From Vulcanimicrobiota bacterium (lineage in GTDB: Bacteria > Vulcanimicrobiota > Vulcanimicrobiia > Vulcanimicrobiales > Vulcanimicrobiaceae), in assembly GCA_014305015.1 (NCBI GenBank), contig JACRUB010000214.1, positions 7,456 to 16,975 of the forward strand: 9,520 nucleotides of DNA. The letters run 5' to 3'. Shown piece by piece: positions 1 through 6,744 of the stretch. The position numbers and the translations under genes were made by a program. The stretch's first letter is position 1, and every line of letters starts with the position of its first letter. The notes under the pieces are model-generated. The model searched no databases. It was not told where the DNA came from and saw nothing but the letters and a program-made list of their open reading frames with translations.

Positions 1-122
1 GAGAGAACGCGTTCACCCGCAGAGAGCGTGCCGTCCAGAATCGCTTTGCGAAAAGCATCTTCCAGCTGCGCCTGCAACGAGGTCTTCAAGGCACGGTTGA
101 TGCTGATTCCGGCCGGTTTCAT
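1..122 (-). CDS. GntR/MocR-family transcriptional regulator, N-terminal fragment
   Basis: The first 40 codons of a leftward gene are visible; the rest lies outside the window. It starts at the ATG complementary to 120-122. The peptide has the look of the N-terminal winged helix of a GntR-type regulator: a short lead, then an amphipathic helix (LQAQLEDAFRKAI, residues 16-28) and the hallmark ILDGTLSAGERV at residues 28-39. The lead (ISINR, residues 6-10) before the helix is typical of the MocR/PdxR subfamily, in which the DNA-binding domain is fused to an aminotransferase-like PLP-binding domain. That domain would lie off the left edge and cannot be confirmed. The gene diverges from a small-protein/LysE-exporter operon, a common arrangement for MocR regulators, and putative operator half-sites lie next to its start codon, which suggests autoregulation. 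GntR-type helix-turn-helix is fairly sure; MocR is probable. Confidence 0.72.
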   Translation of the reverse strand, partial: MKPAGISINRALKTSLQAQLEDAFRKAILDGTLSAGERVL

Positions 123-151
123 AGTGGTACCATCAATTTAGATAAAAGTGG
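121..151. promoter_or_regulatory. putative MocR/PdxR-type operator in the divergent control region
   Basis: The 68 bp between the two divergent start codons hold two similar half-sites in the same orientation: ATAGTGGTACCA at 121-132 and AAAAGTGG at 144-151. The shared AGTGG cores (123-127 and 147-151) are 24 bp apart. TGGTACCA at 125-132 is also a perfect 8-bp palindrome. MocR-family regulators are known to bind paired direct or inverted repeats in their divergent promoter regions, and the actinobacterial PdxR motif, recalled as AAAGTGG followed by a short CTA-ending tail, resembles both copies. The first copy abuts the regulator's ATG, which would suit autorepression. An AT-rich stretch at 135-147 could hold promoter -10 elements, but none is convincing. 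The repeat is seen in the sequence; the operator role is inferred. Confidence 0.45.
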
Positions 152-190
152 CGCTTTCCTGGGCCCACCTCATTTGATACGCTTCTGGAG

Positions 191-700
191 ATGATACAAA
201 CACAGACAGCGACTCGCGACGGCCGGCACGATTTTGATTTCTTGATCGGAACGTGGAAATCGCACTATAAAGTTTTGAAGAGCGAAGCACGGCTCTGCGG
301 CCGGCCCATCACTGCGAACGATTGGCATGAGTTCGACGGCCGAAATGTCATACGCCCATTCTGGGACGGCCGAGGAAATACCGACGAAGGTATACTGAAG
401 CGGTCCACCGGCCGCGAGACGCTAACGCTGCGACTGTACAACGCAGAGACGCACGAGTGGACCCTCTATTGGGCAACCGCCGACCTCGGACTTGGTGTGC
501 CGCCGCAAGTCGGACACTTTAACGAGCACGGCGTTGGTGAATTCTTCGCTAACGATACATGGAACGATCAACCAATCGTCGTGCGCTACCACTGGACGCA
601 TCAGGGGAGCACCTGGCATTTCGAACAAGCCTTTTCGCCCGATAACGGAAAGACGTGGGAGACAAACTGGATTTCGGATTCGGTGGAAAAACTCGGCTGA
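191..700 (+). CDS. lipocalin-like hypothetical protein
   Basis: A 169-residue soluble protein of unknown function, with no signal peptide or membrane segment. Its N-terminal HDFDFLIGTWK (residues 13-23) is the glycine-tryptophan signature seen in lipocalin/DUF1579-like small beta-barrel proteins. The C-terminal AFSPDNGKTWETNWI matches the ending of a widespread uncharacterised family in the same broad class, and many Trp and Tyr residues fit a ligand-binding barrel. ATG 191 is the only plausible start: the frame closes at 143 and no other start lies near. The GGAG at 187-190 touches the ATG, so it cannot act as a normally spaced Shine-Dalgarno; a leaderless or weakly initiated message is possible. 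The stop overlaps the next start (TGATG, 698-702), so it is probably coupled to the exporter. Under MocR control it may handle the same small molecule, which is inference. Confidence 0.72.
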   Translation: MIQTQTATRDGRHDFDFLIGTWKSHYKVLKSEARLCGRPITANDWHEFDGRNVIRPFWDGRGNTDEGILKRSTGRETLTLRLYNAETHEWTLYWATADLGLGVPPQVGHFNEHGVGEFFANDTWNDQPIVVRYHWTHQGSTWHFEQAFSPDNGKTWETNWISDSVEKLG

Positions 701-1317
701 TGCATTCGTCTACCACACAAGCGTTGCTCTTTGTCGTCACGGTCTTCACTGTCGCGGTCGTGCCCGGTCCGGACGTGCTGTACGTCGTTTCGCAATCCGT
801 CCTGGGGGGCCCGGTACGCGGCTTTCGTGCCATCTTCGGGATCCTGACGGGCTTTTCGGTTCACGTGTGCATCGCGATGATCGGGTTTTCGGTGCTCGCC
901 GCCGGATCACAAGTGATCTTTCAAGCAATTCGTGAAGCCGGTGCGCTGTATTTAATTTACCTCGGAGTGACACGGTTATTTTTCACACCGAGAAAGAGCG
1001 GCACCGCCGCGGAAGATACCGCCGGACGCTCCGCATTTCTCTACGGACTGGTGACGAATGTCAGCAACCCAAAAGCGGCGCTGTTCACCTATTCGCTGCT
1101 GCCGCAATTCGTTTCGCCGGAGCGCGGGCCGATTGCGATTCAAATCCTCGTCCTGGGGCTGCTCTCCGCTGTGATCGGCTTCTCCGTATTAGCTATTTAC
1201 GTCCTCAGCGCGGCATTGCTGCAAGGCAAAATACAACAGAGCCCAAGCGCGGCGTTTATCGAGCGCTTTGGGATCGGAACGCTTTTCTTGGGTTTAGGAA
1301 TTCGTTTTGTCCTTTGA
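700..1317 (+). CDS. LysE/RhtB-family amino-acid exporter
   Basis: A 205-residue integral membrane protein of the LysE/RhtB translocator family, which exports amino acids and related small molecules across the inner membrane. It shows the family's N-terminal membrane helix ending in PGPD (residues 22-25), the following Ser/Gly-rich segment with GFRAIFGILTGF (41-52), and the second-half motif NPKAALF (123-129) with LPQF (134-137). About five or six hydrophobic segments are visible, and the length is normal for the family. An in-frame ATG at 655 lies inside the upstream gene; the ATG at 700 is preferred because it puts MHSSTTQALLF before the first helix, overlaps the upstream stop as TGATG, and has GGTGGA about 12 bases before it. 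It overlaps the next gene by 11 bases. The substrate cannot be told; divergent MocR regulators often control LysE-type exporters. Confidence 0.88.
   Translation: MHSSTTQALLFVVTVFTVAVVPGPDVLYVVSQSVLGGPVRGFRAIFGILTGFSVHVCIAMIGFSVLAAGSQVIFQAIREAGALYLIYLGVTRLFFTPRKSGTAAEDTAGRSAFLYGLVTNVSNPKAALFTYSLLPQFVSPERGPIAIQILVLGLLSAVIGFSVLAIYVLSAALLQGKIQQSPSAAFIERFGIGTLFLGLGIRFVL
1296..1299 (+). promoter_or_regulatory. ribosome binding site deciding the TTG start at 1307
   Basis: AGGA lies seven bases before a TTG codon, inside the 3' end of the exporter gene. The reading frame of the downstream gene is closed just upstream by a TAG at 1295-1297, so the site supports TTG 1307 over the internal ATG at 1343, which would cut off the conserved first strand. 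Confidence 0.6.
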
Positions 1318-1975
1318 TACGATTGAATTGCGCCGTTATGCGATGCAGCCCGGCAAGCGTGATGTGCTGATCGAACTTTTCGAGCGGGAGTTCATCGAAA
1401 CACAGGAGGCGGCTGGCATGGTTGTCGTCGGCCAGTACCGCGATCTGGATGATCCCGATACATTCATCTGGTTTCGCGGTTTTCTCGAAATGAAAACGCG
1501 TGCGGCAGCGCTTGAGGCTTTCTATCGGGGTTCGCTCGTCTGGAAAGCAAACCGGGACGCGGCCAACGCAACCCTGATCGATTCAGACAATGTCTTGCTC
1601 CTCAAATCAGCGCGCCCGGAGAGTTGCTTTGATCTGCTCGGCCTTAACCGGCAGCCGGAAGCGGCACGGGAGCCGTCTTTTGTGGGTCTCGCGATTTTTA
1701 TGCACAATGGCCAGCCGTCTGAGCCATTTGTCGATCGTTTTGAAGCCGATATTCTTCCTTCGCTTCGCCAGAGCGCCGAACGAATCGCGTACTTCCTCAC
1801 CGACGAACGGCCCAATGAATTTCCGGCTCTACCCGTTCGGGAAGGCGAGCATGCATTTGTCGTCGCCGCCGTCTGTAAGGGGACCCGTGCGTTGGACGCA
1901 TTCGCACGAGTATTTGCGGGCCGGACCTGCGAGGTACGGCGCCTAGAGCCGGCAGCGCGCTCACTTTTTCGTTAA
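1307..1975 (+). CDS. NIPSNAP-family protein
   Basis: A 222-residue cytoplasmic protein resembling NIPSNAP-type ferredoxin-like alpha+beta barrel proteins. The opening TIELRRYAMQPGKRDVLIELFE (split here as TIELRRYAMQPGKRD, residues 5-19, and VLIELFE, 20-26) is the classic NIPSNAP start, and FIWFRGFLEMKTRAAALEAFY continues the first half-domain. The second half (from about residue 120, VGLAIFMHNGQPSEPFVDRFE) looks like a diverged repeat, giving two stacked domains. Start TTG 1307 is chosen because it keeps the conserved first strand and has AGGA seven bases before it; ATG 1343 would remove it. It overlaps the exporter stop by 11 bases, so it is the third gene of that operon. NIPSNAP-type proteins have poorly defined roles, some linked to small-molecule binding or monooxygenase-like folds; no specific function can be given. 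Confidence 0.72.
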   Translation: MSFDTIELRRYAMQPGKRDVLIELFEREFIETQEAAGMVVVGQYRDLDDPDTFIWFRGFLEMKTRAAALEAFYRGSLVWKANRDAANATLIDSDNVLLLKSARPESCFDLLGLNRQPEAAREPSFVGLAIFMHNGQPSEPFVDRFEADILPSLRQSAERIAYFLTDERPNEFPALPVREGEHAFVVAAVCKGTRALDAFARVFAGRTCEVRRLEPAARSLFR

Positions 1976-2014
1976 CAGCTTCATAAATTCGGGCACCTGC
2001 GAAGAATTGCGGCA

Positions 2015-2030
2015 TAGGCGGCGAAGCCTA
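2015..2030 (+). other. small inverted repeat just before the TerB_N gene
   Basis: TAGGC (2015-2019) and GCCTA (2026-2030) form a perfect 5-bp stem with a GGCGAA loop, ending four bases before the TTG start at 2035. No T-run follows, so it is not a classical intrinsic terminator. It could be a start-site hairpin or chance. The rest of the 59-bp gap (1976-2034) has an AT-rich patch (TTCATAAATTC around 1979-1990) that might be a promoter element, but no convincing -35/-10 pair was found. Confidence 0.3.
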
Positions 2031-2034
2031 CGGG

Positions 2035-3378
2035 TTGCCCAAAATGCGATCCTTATTGATTGAACCGGACCACGCGCTGCATGGTTTTCCGCCCTATCCG
2101 AAAGAGCCGGTCGCCGCAATGGCGATGCCGCATTGCCGCGTCTATTATCCGCGGTACTACGATCTCGCGCTCGAGCAGCGTGCGTACTATACCTATTTCC
2201 GGCAGGAGTACGAACGCGGCACTATTGTACAGGCCGACGCGACTTACCGCTTCCTGTATGCCTACGAACTTGCACAGCGGGCGCACGACGCTGGGCAATT
2301 GGAAGAACTCTGGACGCAGTTGCGCAACGCCTACGCGCGGCGCGATGCGATAACGCGCACCCTTGCCAGTTGGATCGTCGACTTGCGGTTGCAGCAGCGG
2401 CAGATGCGCTACGACGGCATTACCGAGAGCATTTTCGATCACAGCTTGATCCTGGATCTGGCAATCGCGGCAGGGGTCCCGCCGCACGCGCACATTCTCA
2501 TTCCGCTCTACAGCAAGCGTACTTCGTTGCCTACGAGCGTCGCGAATGCACTCTTCGATCGTGGCGCGCTCCTCGAGAAGATCGATACGGCTGCACTTCT
2601 GGATGCCGCAGCCGGGGTGACGCCTACCCAAGTGCAACGCGAACTCTACATCAATATTGGAGAAGCGCGCCGCTCGCTGGGTCGCTTTGGGCCGCTCTCC
2701 GTTCGCATCAGTTCGTTCCGGCGCTCCGACGCCGTACAGACCACGATCGATGCAATCGTCGAAGCATTGCTGGAAATCATCGGGCGCCGCGCGCCGGCGC
2801 TTCCGTTTACGCCCACGGCCGACCCTGGCTTGATGACGCTCGCCTCTCACCCAAAGGCGCACAGCACACGTGAGACCATCGCACGTCAGGCGATTGCGGC
2901 TCTCCCACCCACACATACCTTGGATGGAATTTTTTGGTCCGTCGAATCCGTTTGGAACCGGGAAACAATCCTGATGTTGTTGCTCGTTCTCTGGCTCAGT
3001 GAAATCAAACCGTACATCGAAGGGCGAATCGCGTTCGCCAGCGAGTTGCGCGGTTACTATCAAGCGCTCGGCGATGCACTCGGGATGCATGTGAAGATCG
3101 GCACCATGCGGCAAGCGTACTGGATGCTCAGCCACGGCCCGCGCGCCGTTTGGGTGCTCGATCCCAAAGCGCACGAGATGGGAGATATTCGCAGTAACAT
3201 TACGGCGGCACGCTTTACGAAACGCGCGCAACACCTCTTCGCCGGCTCCGCAGCGCGCGCGCAATCCATCGCACTCTTTGCAACGCAACTCGCCAAGCGA
3301 ACGCACATCTCGAGCAAGCGAATCCACGAGCTGCTCGGCACGATAACCCGCACCGCACCAAGTACGAGGACTAGATGA
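2035..3378 (+). CDS. TerB_N-domain protein, first gene of an ATPase-helicase module
   Basis: A 447-residue protein without signal peptide. Residues about 33-120 match the TerB_N domain: PRYYDLALEQRAYYTYFR (39-56), a QEYERG turn (57-62), the aromatic helix YRFLYAYEL (71-79) and a closing WIVDL (113-117). TerB_N is found with tellurite-resistance-like TerB domains and in gene sets proposed to handle nucleic acid or stress signals. No TerB core or TerB_C domain was recognised; the remaining ~320 residues are unassigned, with a hydrophobic helix at about 307-325 (WNRETILMLLLVLWLSEI) that is probably buried rather than membrane-spanning. TTG 2035 and ATG 2044 are both possible starts; neither has a good Shine-Dalgarno. 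The stop overlaps the ATPase start as ATGA (3375-3378), so the proteins are probably made in fixed proportion. Role: likely a structural or substrate-recognition subunit of the complex (inference). Confidence 0.75.
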   Translation: MPKMRSLLIEPDHALHGFPPYPKEPVAAMAMPHCRVYYPRYYDLALEQRAYYTYFRQEYERGTIVQADATYRFLYAYELAQRAHDAGQLEELWTQLRNAYARRDAITRTLASWIVDLRLQQRQMRYDGITESIFDHSLILDLAIAAGVPPHAHILIPLYSKRTSLPTSVANALFDRGALLEKIDTAALLDAAAGVTPTQVQRELYINIGEARRSLGRFGPLSVRISSFRRSDAVQTTIDAIVEALLEIIGRRAPALPFTPTADPGLMTLASHPKAHSTRETIARQAIAALPPTHTLDGIFWSVESVWNRETILMLLLVLWLSEIKPYIEGRIAFASELRGYYQALGDALGMHVKIGTMRQAYWMLSHGPRAVWVLDPKAHEMGDIRSNITAARFTKRAQHLFAGSAARAQSIALFATQLAKRTHISSKRIHELLGTITRTAPSTRTR

Positions 3379-4601
3379 ACGTTACCGACCTCTCAATTAT
3401 GAAAGCTTTGAAGATCGGCAAGGTGCCGAATCAAGGAACGCGCCATTTGTGCGTCGGACGCGATCCGGAGCTGGCGGAATTTTCGCGCATTCTCGATTTC
3501 GCGCGCGCGGGCGGATTCGAGACGCGTTTTCTGCGCGGCGACTACGGCTCGGGCAAGACCTTCATGTGCAGCGTCGTGCGCGAGCTCGCTTTCGAGAAAC
3601 ACATGATCGTTTCGATTATCAACCTGAGCCGCGAGGTGCCGTTCGGCAAACGCGATCTGGTCTTGAGTGAGATTCTGCGGGGCCTGCGCACGCCGCAGTC
3701 CGCAACCACGGGCGCGCTGGATGAGATCGTCCAGCAGTGGTTCTCGAAATACGACCCAGGTATACCATTGCAAGAAAATGCAACGCTCGAGAGTGCGATA
3801 AAGTCGGTGTCGACGGGCGATGCCGGCCTTGCGATGGCGCTGCGCGCCTACTACCGGGCCTATTGCGACGGCAACGATGCGCTTATGGCCGGCGCGCTCG
3901 ATTGGCTGCGCGGTGAGACGATTCCGGCCGATGTGCGCAATCAACTCAAAGTCGTCGGAAAGCTCAATGCCGAGGGTGCGTTCCGCCGCCTGCGCGGCGT
4001 TTGCACACTCATGCGGGATGCGGGCTATCCGGGCTTGGTCATTCTTATCGATGAAGTCGAGTCGGTCATGCGCCTGGCCAAACCGCAGCGCGATGCAGCG
4101 TATACGTCGATGCGTGAATTGATCGATATCGGCAGCGATGAGTTTCCGTATTGTTTTCTTCTCTTTGCGGGAACGCAATTGTTTTTTGAGGATGAGTTCA
4201 AAGGGGTGGCCTCCTACCAGGCGCTTTTTCAACGTATTCGCTCGCAACAGGTTGGAAGCGGGCGCGATTTGCGCCAGCCGATTCTTCGTCTTGAGGAATT
4301 CGACGAGGACGCGCTCTGGGATGTGTCGCTGCGCGTCCGCGAACTGCACGCCTCTGCATACGAGTGGACCGCGGCCACGCGCTTCACTGATGCTGATTTG
4401 CAGAACTTCATCAAAACGGCCGGCGCGAAGTTCGGAGAGATCCGGCAAAAACCGCGTGCGTATCTCAAGGCGCTGGTGGATATGCTCGATGCACGCCAAC
4501 AGCACTTAGACGTTGCGGATGAAAGTTTGATCGAACAGGCCGCGGCGGTCGAACGCGAGGACGCCCATCTCGATGACACCTTCGTTGAAGCCGTCGCGTG
4601 A
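3375..4601 (+). CDS. brxD: BrxD-like P-loop ATPase (DUF2791 type)
   Basis: A 408-residue cytoplasmic ATPase resembling BrxD, an accessory protein of type 2 BREX phage-defence systems. Walker A is GDYGSGKT (residues 55-62), Walker B is LVILIDEVES (221-230) with the catalytic acidic pair, and a sensor-like FLLFAGTQLFF follows (261-271). The front (KIGKVPNQGTRHLCVGRD, 13-30) and INLSREVPFGKRD (82-94) are also characteristic of this family. The C-terminal half includes an alpha-helical lid with RAYLKAL. GAGGA at 3366-3370 precedes the ATG by four bases, and the start overlaps the previous stop (ATGA); its stop overlaps the helicase start (GTGA). The symbol is by family resemblance: no BREX core gene is visible in this window, so it may act only with the TerB_N protein and helicase. 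Both catalytic motifs are intact. Confidence 0.85.
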   Translation: MNVTDLSIMKALKIGKVPNQGTRHLCVGRDPELAEFSRILDFARAGGFETRFLRGDYGSGKTFMCSVVRELAFEKHMIVSIINLSREVPFGKRDLVLSEILRGLRTPQSATTGALDEIVQQWFSKYDPGIPLQENATLESAIKSVSTGDAGLAMALRAYYRAYCDGNDALMAGALDWLRGETIPADVRNQLKVVGKLNAEGAFRRLRGVCTLMRDAGYPGLVILIDEVESVMRLAKPQRDAAYTSMRELIDIGSDEFPYCFLLFAGTQLFFEDEFKGVASYQALFQRIRSQQVGSGRDLRQPILRLEEFDEDALWDVSLRVRELHASAYEWTAATRFTDADLQNFIKTAGAKFGEIRQKPRAYLKALVDMLDARQQHLDVADESLIEQAAAVEREDAHLDDTFVEAVA

Positions 4602-6727
4602 GTTTTGACCGGCTGGCGCACGGCGTTCAGCGATGGATCGAAGCGCACGACTGGCATGAGTGGACACCCATCCAAAGCCAAGCCATTCCGCAAATTCTGG
4701 ACGGAAAGGGCGCGCTGATTGTTGCGCCGACCGCGAGCGGAAAAACAGAAGCGGCCATCCTGCCGATGATTTCCGAGATCGCGCATCTCAAATTGCCGCC
4801 GGTTGCGCTGCTGTATATTTCGCCGCTGCGCGCGCTCATCAACGATCAGACGCGGCGCGCACAAATGTTGCTGGAAGAAAATGGTTTGCGCGTCGGCTGG
4901 TGGCACAGCGATCTCGGCCCCTCGCAGCGCAAGAAGATGTTGCTGGATCCGCCGCATGCGCTCTTTACGACGCCTGAATCCGTGGAAGTAATTTTGAGCT
5001 CCGATGGGTACGGGCACGGTGCACTCTTGGGCAACGTCCATTTTGCCTTGATCGATGAAATTCACGCCTTTGCGACGGACGATCGTGGCGCGCAGTTGAT
5101 GTCGCTTTTGGCTCGCTTGGAAATCGAAAAGAAGACGCCGATGACGCGCGTAGCGCTGAGCGCAACGGTGACCAATCCGCAGGGCATCGTCGAATGGATG
5201 CGTTCAGCCAATCCGCTGGCGCCTCCGATTCCGGTTCTGCACGACGACACGGCCCGCGTACGCCGTATCGGCGTTGGTTTTTTACAGCAGAGCGCCGACC
5301 CGGATAAACTCACCGCGGACGAACAACGCAAGCTCGTCAACGTCCTTCGCAAGCATGTCGAGGGCAAACGGGCGATCATTTTTGTGAACTCGCGTGCCGA
5401 AGCGGAGAAGCTGACCTTTTTGTTGCGCGAAACCGAAATCACGGCAATGGTGCATCACGGTTCCATTCATAAGGAAGAGCGCGCGCGCGTTGAGGAGCAT
5501 TTCCGGATCGAAGGTCCCAAGGTTATTGTCGCCACCAGCACGCTGGAACTTGGGATCGACATCGGTGATCTTGATTTGATCGTGCAGTTGGGACCGCCCC
5601 AGACGGCGTCGTCGTTGCTGCAGCGGCTCGGGCGCTCGGGACGGCGCGGGGATGCGGAGTCAGTCTGCATTCTGTACGCGCATTCGCTCGATGAGTTGCC
5701 GGTGGCGCTCGCATGCGCCGAGCTTGCGCTGCAGGGCGAGGTCGAAGAACTGCTTCCAAACACTGCGTCCTTGCACGTGCTGTTTCATCAGGTGTTGCAA
5801 TTGTTGCGCGAACGCGTGCGTGCAGACGATCGAGAGATCGCGCAGACGTTGCTCTCGGCGGGCTCTTTCCGCGATATCGGCGAGGGTGAATACTACGAAC
5901 TCCTGGCGGAGATGCTCGACGACGGATATTTGCAGCGCGAGCGTGATTGGCTTACGCTCGGTCCCACCACCGAGAAGCGCTTTGGCCGCATGAACTACCG
6001 CGATTTCTATGCGGTCTTCGAAACCGAAACCGAGTGGACGGTGCGTACCGATCAAGAAGTGATCGGAACGATCGACCGCCGCTATCCCATCTCGCGCGAT
6101 CGCGAGACCTATTTGATTTTGGCCGGCCGTTCGTGGCGTGTCCGCAACATCGACGAGACGCACTTGGTCCTCATCGTCGAGCCGGCGAAGCGGGTTGCGG
6201 TTCCCAAGTGGCATAGCCTCGGTCCCGGCTCATCGTTTGAAGTGATGCAGCGCACGCACGCGCTGATTTGCGGGCAGACCGGTGTTTTGGAGACTCCTGC
6301 TCTTACGAAATTGCTTGCGCCGGAACGCGAAGATGCGCGTATGCACGGCGAAGAGCCCGAAACGATTCGCTTCGAGACCGGCACGGAAGAGACGTCCGTG
6401 AGTACCTACTTCGGGAGCGCGCTCAATCAGTATTTGGCAATGCTCTTGCTCGGCGCGATGGAACTCGAACACCTACGCGTTACGCCGACGACTATTCGCT
6501 TTCGAGGACCGTCCATTTCCGAGGCACAGGAGCATCTGCGTGCGCTCCTTATCGATCCCGCCCGGCGGCGGCTCGCGCTCGATGCAGCGCTTCCCCACAT
6601 CACGCAGGTCCAGGTCGGCCGCTTCTGGCCGATGTTCGGGCCGAAAACGCGCCACAACGTACTGCGCAGGTTTTTCACCAATGCAGAACCGTACATGGAA
6701 CGGATCGGCCACATGCGGGTTTACTAG
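4598..6727 (+). CDS. brxHI: Lhr-like superfamily 2 helicase, BrxHI type
   Basis: A 709-residue ATP-dependent DEAD/DEAH-type helicase acting on DNA or RNA. Ordered motifs: Q-motif-like WTPIQSQAI (22-30), Walker A APTASGKT (43-50), Ia ISPLRAL (74-80), Ib TTPES (124-128), II DEIH (153-156), III SAT (188-190), IV IFVNSR (261-266) with HHGS (286-289), V ATSTLELGID (312-321) and VI QRLGRSGRR (342-350). All are intact. Motif II DEIH and the rest match the Lhr-like group, and the partner ATPase points to the BrxHI branch. The ~350-residue C-terminal part probably holds a winged helix and a Lhr-type nucleic-acid-binding domain, shorter than in full-length Lhr. The GTG start overlaps the BrxD-like stop (GTGA, 4598-4601) and has no Shine-Dalgarno, so it seems to depend on translational coupling. 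Substrate is unknown. Confidence 0.9.
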   Translation: MSFDRLAHGVQRWIEAHDWHEWTPIQSQAIPQILDGKGALIVAPTASGKTEAAILPMISEIAHLKLPPVALLYISPLRALINDQTRRAQMLLEENGLRVGWWHSDLGPSQRKKMLLDPPHALFTTPESVEVILSSDGYGHGALLGNVHFALIDEIHAFATDDRGAQLMSLLARLEIEKKTPMTRVALSATVTNPQGIVEWMRSANPLAPPIPVLHDDTARVRRIGVGFLQQSADPDKLTADEQRKLVNVLRKHVEGKRAIIFVNSRAEAEKLTFLLRETEITAMVHHGSIHKEERARVEEHFRIEGPKVIVATSTLELGIDIGDLDLIVQLGPPQTASSLLQRLGRSGRRGDAESVCILYAHSLDELPVALACAELALQGEVEELLPNTASLHVLFHQVLQLLRERVRADDREIAQTLLSAGSFRDIGEGEYYELLAEMLDDGYLQRERDWLTLGPTTEKRFGRMNYRDFYAVFETETEWTVRTDQEVIGTIDRRYPISRDRETYLILAGRSWRVRNIDETHLVLIVEPAKRVAVPKWHSLGPGSSFEVMQRTHALICGQTGVLETPALTKLLAPEREDARMHGEEPETIRFETGTEETSVSTYFGSALNQYLAMLLLGAMELEHLRVTPTTIRFRGPSISEAQEHLRALLIDPARRRLALDAALPHITQVQVGRFWPMFGPKTRHNVLRRFFTNAEPYMERIGHMRVY

Positions 6728-6731
6728 CAGC

Positions 6732-6737
6732 GGAGGA
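6732..6737 (+). promoter_or_regulatory. strong ribosome binding site deciding the TTG start at 6745
   Basis: GGAGGA sits seven bases before TTG 6745, in the 17-bp gap after the helicase stop. It fixes a start that gives the exact expected N-terminus of a SixA-type phosphatase. The frame is open far upstream (to 6268), but that part lies inside the helicase gene and is noise. Confidence 0.75.
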
Positions 6738-6744
6738 CCTGGAT

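Noticed and set aside
655..699. Upstream start for the exporter
   Set aside because: It would add 15 polar residues from inside the upstream gene; the TGATG overlap at 698-702 and the family N-terminus favour 700.
1946..1969. Possible terminator (GAGC/GCTC then five T) at the end of the NIPSNAP-like gene
   Set aside because: The stem is only four base pairs with a nine-base loop and lies within coding sequence.
2053..3327. 424-codon open frame on the minus strand across the TerB_N gene
   Set aside because: It is antisense to a well supported gene, its protein has no recognisable motif and an unnatural Arg/Cys/His-rich composition, as expected for a shadow in GC-rich DNA.
3393..4505. 370-codon minus-strand open frame across the BrxD-like gene
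   Set aside because: The plus strand has intact Walker A and B motifs; the antisense product looks like codon shadow.
2035..6727. Complete type 2 BREX locus
   Set aside because: Only BrxD- and BrxHI-like genes are present; no methylase, PglZ, PglW or PglY motifs were seen in either strand.
6268..6744. Long N-terminal extension of the SixA frame
   Set aside because: It is an out-of-frame reading of the helicase gene with no family similarity; GGAGGA fixes the start at 6745.
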